A DNA stretch of 64,000 bases from Marinovum sp034669705 (GTDB lineage: Bacteria > Pseudomonadota > Alphaproteobacteria > Rhodobacterales > Rhodobacteraceae), in the NCBI RefSeq assembly GCF_034669705.1, contig NZ_JAXMOR010000014.1, positions 1 to 64,000 of the forward strand. Direction: 5' to 3'. The first letter of the stretch is position 1. Each line of letters opens with the position of its first letter. The notes below the pieces were generated by a model. The model made no database searches and had not been told where the DNA came from. It saw nothing but the letters and a program-made list of their open reading frames with translations. Below are positions 58,667-64,000 of the stretch, one piece after another. The translations under genes and the position numbers were made by a program.

Positions 58667-60418
58667 ATGTCGTCGAAATCTTCCTCACTTCGCGGTCTCG
58701 CGGTCCTCTACATCGCATGTATAGCGGCGGTGAGCGCCGGCGTCTGGCACACCGGCTTCACCCAAGGGCTCGATCAGATCGCCCGGCGCGGCGAGGCCGG
58801 GCTGTCGCTGGCCGCCGACCGACTCACCGCGCAGCTGCAGCATCATGCCGAGGTGGCGGTGCTGAGCGCCGATCACCCGGCGCTGGCAGCGCTGCACGAC
58901 GGCGGCGACCGGGCAGAGGCCGAGGCGCTGCTGCTCGACGTGGCCGACAAGACCTCGGCGCTGACCATGCTCTATGTTGATGCGGCGGGCCGGGTGCTGG
59001 CGGCCTCGGGGCCGCGCACGCCCGAAGCCCTGGCCGAGAGCGCCTATTTCCGCCGTGCGCTGCAGGGCGCGTTGGGCTCGGCGCATGTGGTGAGCGAGAC
59101 CTTCGGAGTGCGCGCCTGGTTCTTTGCCGCGCCGACCTTCGACGCAGGCGGGCAGGTGCGCGGGGCGCTGATCCTCGGGGTCGACATCGACCGGCTGGAA
59201 GAGAACTGGCGCGGCGACCGCCCGGCGATCTATTTCCTCGACGAGGGCGGCCGGGTCTTCATCTCGAACCGCTCCGAGCTCTTGTTCTGGCACCAGCCGC
59301 CGGGGGCCGTGGGGCTCGAGACGCCGGCGGGCGAGCGGCCGCGGGCGGTGGCCGTGGGCGCGCATGAGGTCTGGTGGCTCGACTGGTCGCCCTATGTGCC
59401 GCGCCGGGCGCTGCATCTGAGCCAGGACCTGCCGGTGATCGGGATGCGCGCCGAGGCGCTGCTCGACACCGGCCCGGCGCTGCGCATGGCGCTCTGGCAG
59501 GCGGCGGCGGTGGCGGCGCTGATGGCCACCTTCGGGGCGCTGCTGTTTCTTGCCGGGGCACGCCGGCGGGCGCTGGCGCTGGTCAACTCGCGGCTCGAGA
59601 GCCGGGTGACCGCGCGCACCGCCGAGCTGTCGCAGACCAACACCGCGCTGCGCCACGAGGTGCGCGAGCGCCAGGAGGCCGAGGCGGCGTTGAAACGCGC
59701 CCAGGCCGACCTGGTGCAGGCCGGCAAGCTCTCGGCGCTGGGGCAGATGTCGGCAGGCATCAGCCACGAGCTCAACCAGCCGCTGATGGCAATCCAGCAG
59801 TATGCCGAGAACGCCCAGGCCTTCCTCGACCGTGACAGGCCCGAGACCGCGCGCGAGAACCTCGGCCGGATCGCCACCATGGCGCGGCGGATGGCGCGGA
59901 TCATCAAGAACCTGCGAGCTTTTGCTCGCAACGAAAGCGAGCCGATGGGCAAGGTCGATATCGTCGCGGTGATCGACAGCGCCATCGAGCTGGCCGAGCC
60001 GCGGCTGCGTCAGGGCGGGGTGACGCTCGACTGGCAGCGCCCCGAGGGCCCGGTCTGGGTCTGGGGCGGCGAGGTGCGGCTGGGGCAGGTCTTCGTCAAC
60101 CTGATCTCGAACGCCGCCGACGCCATGGAGGCAGCGCCGCGCCGCGCCCTGACCCTCACCCTGACGGAAGGGCCCCGCCCGGTGGTGACGGTGGCCGACA
60201 CCGGCCCCGGCATTGCCGACCCCGACCGCATCTTCGACCCGTTCTATTCCACCAAGCAGGTCGGCGGGCCGGATGGCATGGGGCTCGGCCTGTCGATCTC
60301 CTACGGTCTGGTGCAAAGCTTTGGCGGCACCATCCGCGGCGCCAACGTGCCCGGCGGCGGCGCGGTCTTTACCGTCGAACTGGAACAATGGAGCGACGCG
60401 CAGGAGGCGGCGGCATGA
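58667..60418 (+). CDS. sensor histidine kinase, DctB type
   Basis: A 583-residue membrane kinase. Transmembrane helices lie at residues 9-27 and 275-297, enclosing a periplasmic PAS-like (dCache) sensor that in DctB proteins binds C4-dicarboxylates. Then come a coiled linker (RVTARTAELSQTNTALRHEV), the dimerisation/phosphoacceptor box with His367 in SAGISHELNQPLMAIQQYAE, and the ATPase domain with NLISNAADAM, VADTGPGI and FYSTKQVGGPDGMGLGLSIS. It overlaps its response regulator by 4 bases. No dicarboxylate transporter gene is in view, so the ligand is inferred. Confidence 0.92.
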   Translation: MSSKSSSLRGLAVLYIACIAAVSAGVWHTGFTQGLDQIARRGEAGLSLAADRLTAQLQHHAEVAVLSADHPALAALHDGGDRAEAEALLLDVADKTSALTMLYVDAAGRVLAASGPRTPEALAESAYFRRALQGALGSAHVVSETFGVRAWFFAAPTFDAGGQVRGALILGVDIDRLEENWRGDRPAIYFLDEGGRVFISNRSELLFWHQPPGAVGLETPAGERPRAVAVGAHEVWWLDWSPYVPRRALHLSQDLPVIGMRAEALLDTGPALRMALWQAAAVAALMATFGALLFLAGARRRALALVNSRLESRVTARTAELSQTNTALRHEVRERQEAEAALKRAQADLVQAGKLSALGQMSAGISHELNQPLMAIQQYAENAQAFLDRDRPETARENLGRIATMARRMARIIKNLRAFARNESEPMGKVDIVAVIDSAIELAEPRLRQGGVTLDWQRPEGPVWVWGGEVRLGQVFVNLISNAADAMEAAPRRALTLTLTEGPRPVVTVADTGPGIADPDRIFDPFYSTKQVGGPDGMGLGLSISYGLVQSFGGTIRGANVPGGGAVFTVELEQWSDAQEAAA

Positions 60419-61641
60419 GGCGGGTGCTGCTGGTCGATGACGACGCGGGCCTGCGCGAGGCGCTGTGCCAGTCGCTGGAACTGGCCGACTACCAGCCGGT
60501 GCCGGCGGGCTCTTTCGTGGTCGCCAAGGACCACATCACGCCGGGGTTCGAGGGGGTGATCCTGAGCGACATCCGCATGCCGGGGCGCGACGGGTTTCAC
60601 CTGCTCGACCATGCCCAGCAGGTCGACCCGGACCTGCCGGTGATCCTGCTCACCGGCGAGGGCGACATCCCGATGGCGGTGCGCGCGCTCGGCGCCGGGG
60701 CCTTTGCCTTTCTCGAGAAACCCTGCGCCACCGACGACCTGCTCAAGGTGCTCGACCGGGCGCTGAAATCCCGCGCCATGGTGCTGGAAAACCGCCGCTT
60801 CAAGAGCCAGATGGAGTCTGGCGACCCGGCGGCGCGGATGCTCTTCGGCACCTCGGCGCTGTCGGAGGCGCTGCGGACGCAGGTGCGGCAGGTGGCGGTC
60901 ACGACGGCGGATGCGCTGATCATCGGGCCGCAGGGGTCCGGCATCTCCAAGGTGGCCGAGGTCATCCACCTGTCCTCGCCGCGCGCCAAGATGCCGTTCG
61001 AAAAACGCGCCGCCCGTGGCCTCGACCCGGCGGGCCTGCGCGAGGTCTTTACCCGCGCCGAAGGGGGCGCGCTGTTTCTCGACGGCATCGCCGAGCTCTC
61101 GGCCGACAGCCAGCTGGCGCTGCTCGATCTGCTCGACTCGGGGCAGGGGGTGCGGCTGATCGCCGGCGCGGTCGACGGGCTGGATGATCCCTTTGCCGAG
61201 GGCCGGGTGACCGCCGATCTCTACTACCGGCTCAACGTCCACGTGGTGCGGCTGCCGGCGCTGTCTGAGCGGCCCGAGGACATCCCGGTGCTGTTTCGTC
61301 ACTACGTCGACCAGGCCGCCGAACAGGCCGGCGTCGCCGCCCCGGAGATCAGCCCCGATCATGCCGCCGCGCTGATGGCGCAGAGCTGGCCGGGCAATGC
61401 CCGCTCGTTGATGTCGGCGGCGATGCGCTTCGTGCTGGGGATGCCGGAAGAGGCGGCGCGCAATGCCGAGCTGGGGCTGGCCGAACAGATGGCGCAGGTC
61501 GAACGCTCGCTGCTGATCGCCGCGCTCAGCCGGCAGAACGGTCGCGCCTCGGAGGCGGCGAAGCAGCTGAAACTGCCGCGCAAGACCTTCTACGACAAGC
61601 TCGCCCGCTACGGCATCAAGCCCGAGGCCTACCGCCGCTAG
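60415..61641 (+). CDS. DctD-like response regulator with degenerate AAA+ domain
   Basis: A 408-residue NtrC-type regulator coupled to the kinase by an ATGA overlap. Residues 1-115 are an intact receiver (Asp52 in ILSDIRMPGRDG, Lys102). The central domain is decayed. Walker A reads GPQGSGIS (171-178) without the Lys. Walker B reads GGALFLDGIAEL (217-228) with Gly in place of the catalytic Glu. The GAFTGA loop that contacts sigma-54 is missing, and the spacing from Walker A to B is about 20 residues short. DLYYRLNVHVVRLPALSERP remains. The C-terminus is a Fis-type helix-turn-helix (GRASEAAKQLKLPRKTFYDK). It probably acts without sigma-54 or ATP hydrolysis. Confidence 0.9.
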   Translation: MRRVLLVDDDAGLREALCQSLELADYQPVPAGSFVVAKDHITPGFEGVILSDIRMPGRDGFHLLDHAQQVDPDLPVILLTGEGDIPMAVRALGAGAFAFLEKPCATDDLLKVLDRALKSRAMVLENRRFKSQMESGDPAARMLFGTSALSEALRTQVRQVAVTTADALIIGPQGSGISKVAEVIHLSSPRAKMPFEKRAARGLDPAGLREVFTRAEGGALFLDGIAELSADSQLALLDLLDSGQGVRLIAGAVDGLDDPFAEGRVTADLYYRLNVHVVRLPALSERPEDIPVLFRHYVDQAAEQAGVAAPEISPDHAAALMAQSWPGNARSLMSAAMRFVLGMPEEAARNAELGLAEQMAQVERSLLIAALSRQNGRASEAAKQLKLPRKTFYDKLARYGIKPEAYRR

Positions 61642-62822
61642 CGCGCCAACGCCTTCATGCCGCGCTCCAGCCCCTGCAGCGTCATCGGCACCATTGCGCC
61701 CTCGAAGATCTCGCGGATCATGGCGATCGACTGGGTATACTGCCACTGCGCCTCGGGCACCGGGTTGATCCAGAGGCTGTCAGGCCATTGATCGCGGGCG
61801 CGCTGCAGCCAAACCTGCCCGGCCTCCTCGTTCCAATGCTCGTTGGCGCCGCCGGCATAAGCGATCTCGTAGGGCGACATGCTGGCATCGCCGACAAAGA
61901 TGCACTTGTAGTCCGAGCCGTAGGTGCGCAGCACCTCCCAGGTCGGCGTGACCTCTGACCAGCGGCGGCGGTTGTCGCGCCAGACCCCTTCGTAAAGGCA
62001 ATTGTGGAAGTAGTAGTATTCGAGGTGCTTGAACTCGGACCGCGCGGCCGAGAACAGTTCTTCCACCACCCGGATATGCGCATCCATCGAGCCGCCGACA
62101 TCGAGAAACAGCACCACCTTGACCGCGTTGTGCCGCTCTGGCCGGGTCTTGACGTCGAGGTAGCCATGCTCGGCAGTGGCGCGGATCGTGCCGTCGAGGT
62201 CGAGCTCGTCATTGGCGCCGGTGCGTGCCCAGTTGCGCAGCCGCTTCAGCGCCACCTTGATGTTGCGGGTGCCCAGCTCGATCTGGTCGTCGAGGTTGCG
62301 GAACTCGCGCTTGTCCCAGACCTTGACCGCGCGCTGGTGGCGGCTCTTGTCCTGACCGATGCGGACGCCTTCGGGGTTGTAGCCATTGGCGCCGAAGGGC
62401 GAGGTGCCGGCGGTGCCGATCCACTTGCTGCCGCCCTGGTGGCGGCCCTTCTGCTCCGCAAGCCGCTGCTTCAGCGTCTCCATCAGCTTGTCGAATCCGC
62501 CGAGGCTCTCGATCTCGGCCATTTCCTCGGGGCTGAGATGCTTCTCGGCCATCTTGCGCAGCCACTCCTCGGGCAGGTCGACCGCGTTCAGCACATCCTG
62601 CGCCGAGACCGCCTCCAGCCCCTTGAAGCTGTGGGCGAAGGCGCGGTCGAACTTGTCGAGATTGCGCTCGTCCTTCACCATGGCGGTGCGGGCAAGGTAA
62701 TAGAAGGCATCGACGTCATAGGTCGCCAGACCCGCGCTCATGCCTTCGAGAAAGCTGAGGTATTCCCGCAGGGACACCGGCACGCCGACGCGGCGCAGGG
62801 TCTCGAAGAAGGGTACGAACAT
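61638..62822 (-). CDS. VWA-domain protein (CoxE-like)
   Basis: A 394-residue cytoplasmic protein. The N-terminal 120 residues (FFETLRRVGVPVSLREYLSF) and the C-terminal VWA domain match the CoxE-like family. The metal-ion-dependent adhesion motif is DVGGSMD in VVLFLDVGGSMDAHIRVVEE, with Gly in place of the first usual Ser spacer residue. CoxE proteins work with MoxR AAA+ ATPases as chaperones for metalloenzymes. No MoxR gene is in the window. The gene overlaps the dctD-like gene tail to tail by 4 bases. Confidence 0.88.
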   Translation of the reverse strand: MFVPFFETLRRVGVPVSLREYLSFLEGMSAGLATYDVDAFYYLARTAMVKDERNLDKFDRAFAHSFKGLEAVSAQDVLNAVDLPEEWLRKMAEKHLSPEEMAEIESLGGFDKLMETLKQRLAEQKGRHQGGSKWIGTAGTSPFGANGYNPEGVRIGQDKSRHQRAVKVWDKREFRNLDDQIELGTRNIKVALKRLRNWARTGANDELDLDGTIRATAEHGYLDVKTRPERHNAVKVVLFLDVGGSMDAHIRVVEELFSAARSEFKHLEYYYFHNCLYEGVWRDNRRRWSEVTPTWEVLRTYGSDYKCIFVGDASMSPYEIAYAGGANEHWNEEAGQVWLQRARDQWPDSLWINPVPEAQWQYTQSIAMIREIFEGAMVPMTLQGLERGMKALAR

Positions 62823-62832
62823 CCGCCGCGCC

Positions 62833-63000
62833 TCAGAGCGCGAGGCGATGCACCACCAGCGTGGCGATCATGCCGAGCAGCGCGAAGGCCAGAGCGTAGA
62901 CGCCCACGTATTGCACCACGTCCAGCGTCTTGCCGCCGCGCCGCTTGGCGATCGTGCCGCCGATGACTGCGCCGAAAATGGCGCCGATGATGACCAGCAT
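62833..63000 (-). CDS. small inner-membrane protein
   Basis: A 55-residue protein from the ATG at 63000. Residues 1-17 (MLVIIGAIFGAVIGGTI) and 29-52 (VQYVGVYALAFALLGMIATL) are two hydrophobic helices joined by a basic loop (AKRRGGKTLD), a helical hairpin. Positively charged residues between the helices suggest the loop is cytoplasmic. A longer frame upstream is a shadow of the DUF2927 gene. It lies 10 bases upstream of the VWA gene and is probably co-transcribed. Function unknown. Confidence 0.7.
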   Translation of the reverse strand: MLVIIGAIFGAVIGGTIAKRRGGKTLDVVQYVGVYALAFALLGMIATLVVHRLAL

Positions 63001-63038
63001 CTGCTCTCGTCCTTCTGCCTGCGCGGGCGCCGCCGGGT

Positions 63039-64000
63039 TTATCCGCGCGGGCCCCTGAGCGGGTTGAGCGCGGCGATCTCGCGCAGTTTCGCGCGCACCG
63101 CCCAATCCGCGCCAAAGCCGTAGCGCGCCCATCCCAGAGAGTCCATCCGCACCTCGCGCGCCTCTGACACCCGGCCAGTCAGGCCCAGCGCCTCGGCCCG
63201 CAACAGCAGCAGCGTGCTCAGCAGCGCGGCGTTCTCGTGGCGCGCGGCAGTGTCGAGATGCGGCGCCACCAGCGCCAGGGTCTGCTCGGGGCGGCCGCGC
63301 GCCAGTTCGAGCGCGGCGAGCTGCGAGGCGACATAGGCAAGGTGCAGGTCGGTGGCCGGGCTCTGGCGATAGAAATGCCCCGCGGTCTCGAACTCGGCGC
63401 GCGCCCGGTCGGGCTCGGTCGACAGCAGGATGCGGCCCATGGCGTAATGCGAAAAGGCGCGGCGGTGGTCCTGCCAGCCGATGCCGGCGGCGATCTGCAG
63501 CGCCCGGGTGGCGGCAGCGCGGCGCTGGGCATGGCGGGTGCCGGGGCCGAGCGCCTCCTGCACCGCCTCGATCCAATCCCGCGGCGTGCCGGTCTGCGGG
63601 TTGGGGCCAATGCGCTGGCCGTCCGGGTTCAGCCGCGCCAGGATCGCCGGCAGGCGGGCGGCCACCTCGGCGCGCCCCATGCCCGAGCTGAGCGCGCGGT
63701 CATAGGTGGCGCGCAGGATCAGCATGTCAAAGCCGGTCAACACAGTGTGCACATTGTCGTCGTTGAACACCGAATCCGGCAGCCGGTAGAGGTCGTTGAG
63801 CGGCCCCAGCGCCTGTGCCAGTTCCTCGTGCAGGCAATCGCGCATCTCCTGCGGGGTGGAGTCGTTGGGCAGGAAGATTGCCACCGAGGTGCGGGTCTCC
63901 AGCTGCGCCCAGTTCAGCAGCCGCGAGCGGCGCTTGCGCCTGTAGTCGGCCAGCGAGGTGACGTTGGGCACCACGAAACAGGCGGCCATCGGCAGGGCAC
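63039..64000 (-). CDS. DUF2927-domain protein, 5' end outside window
   Basis: At least 319 codons. The frame is still open at the window edge (the codons before the ATG at 63989 read ALP), so the N-terminus and any signal peptide are missing. Residues counted from that ATG: 30-105 match DUF2927 (TSVAIFLPNDSTPQEMRDCL, EELAQALGPLNDLYRLPDSV, FNDDNVHTVLTGFDMLILRA). The rest is a helical repeat region rich in Ala, Leu and Arg (TPR-like, EFETAGHFYRQSPATDLHLA). DUF2927 proteins are probably envelope-associated, and their function is unknown. Confidence 0.88.
   Translation of the reverse strand, partial: ALPMAACFVVPNVTSLADYRRKRRSRLLNWAQLETRTSVAIFLPNDSTPQEMRDCLHEELAQALGPLNDLYRLPDSVFNDDNVHTVLTGFDMLILRATYDRALSSGMGRAEVAARLPAILARLNPDGQRIGPNPQTGTPRDWIEAVQEALGPGTRHAQRRAAATRALQIAAGIGWQDHRRAFSHYAMGRILLSTEPDRARAEFETAGHFYRQSPATDLHLAYVASQLAALELARGRPEQTLALVAPHLDTAARHENAALLSTLLLLRAEALGLTGRVSEAREVRMDSLGWARYGFGADWAVRAKLREIAALNPLRGPRG

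Overview
The window looks like an alphaproteobacterial chromosome of the Rhodobacteraceae (Roseobacter/Rhodobacter) type. The core is GC-rich with GC-ending codons, and its gene sets fit that family: lpxD-acp-ketosynthase, glnB-glnA, an SPOR lipoprotein-dacA-tmk-holB-tatD series, two Hint-domain proteins, a DUF2927 protein and a full glycogen cluster. Two visibly AT-richer segments interrupt the core and are read as accessory DNA. Bases 1-8235 are one accessory region. It opens with the end of an IS3-family element, followed by small orphan genes. A serine recombinase (2222-2764) with a paired direct repeat in its promoter comes next. Then come a DUF5677-like gene and a gene with a C-terminal Apea-type HEPN domain (putative RNase or defence genes), and a 33-codon relic of a second copy of the recombinase beside a degenerate tRNA-like fragment. 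The last part encodes a predicted lipoprotein, a secreted coiled-coil protein and a YbjQ-like protein. The region ends against tRNA-Arg(CCG), whose first two acceptor bases no longer pair. Core block 8363-28691 holds cell-wall genes (two lytic transglycosylases, a DUF882/M15-like Tat protein, a YcbB-type L,D-transpeptidase), lipid A and fatty-acid genes (lpxD, acp, ketosynthase), nitrogen control (glnB-glnA), NAD(P)HX repair (nnr), tRNA-Leu, a DUF2520 protein, an AEC transporter, and the leftward series SPOR lipoprotein-dacA-tmk-holB-tatD-MBL hydrolase. A 500-base spacer carrying a dispersed repeat splits that series between tmk and holB. Bases 28695-37166 are a small integrated element in the tRNA-Ser(UGA) gene. 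A 17-bp copy of the tRNA 3' end at 37150-37166 marks its far end. It carries a tyrosine integrase, a gene broken by an IS5/IS427-type element (itself hit by a 35-bp palindromic insertion), a compact AlpA/replication-like block with overlapping genes, a Hint-domain protein divergent from an FAD-dependent oxidoreductase, a decayed gene and a c-type cytochrome. I see no conjugation or structural phage genes in it. The rest is core: purU, a DAO-family oxidoreductase, a GNAT protein, an RhlE-type RNA helicase, a second copy of the dispersed repeat, a PD40/TolB-like protein, an aldo/keto reductase and a palindromic-repeat cluster. After these comes the leftward glycogen operon glgP-glgB-glgC-glgA-glgX-malQ-pgm, with a TTAGCGCTAA palindrome upstream of glgP. 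The right end has a cytochrome P450, a DctB-type sensor kinase with a response regulator whose AAA+ domain is degenerate, a VWA protein, a two-helix membrane protein and a truncated DUF2927 gene.
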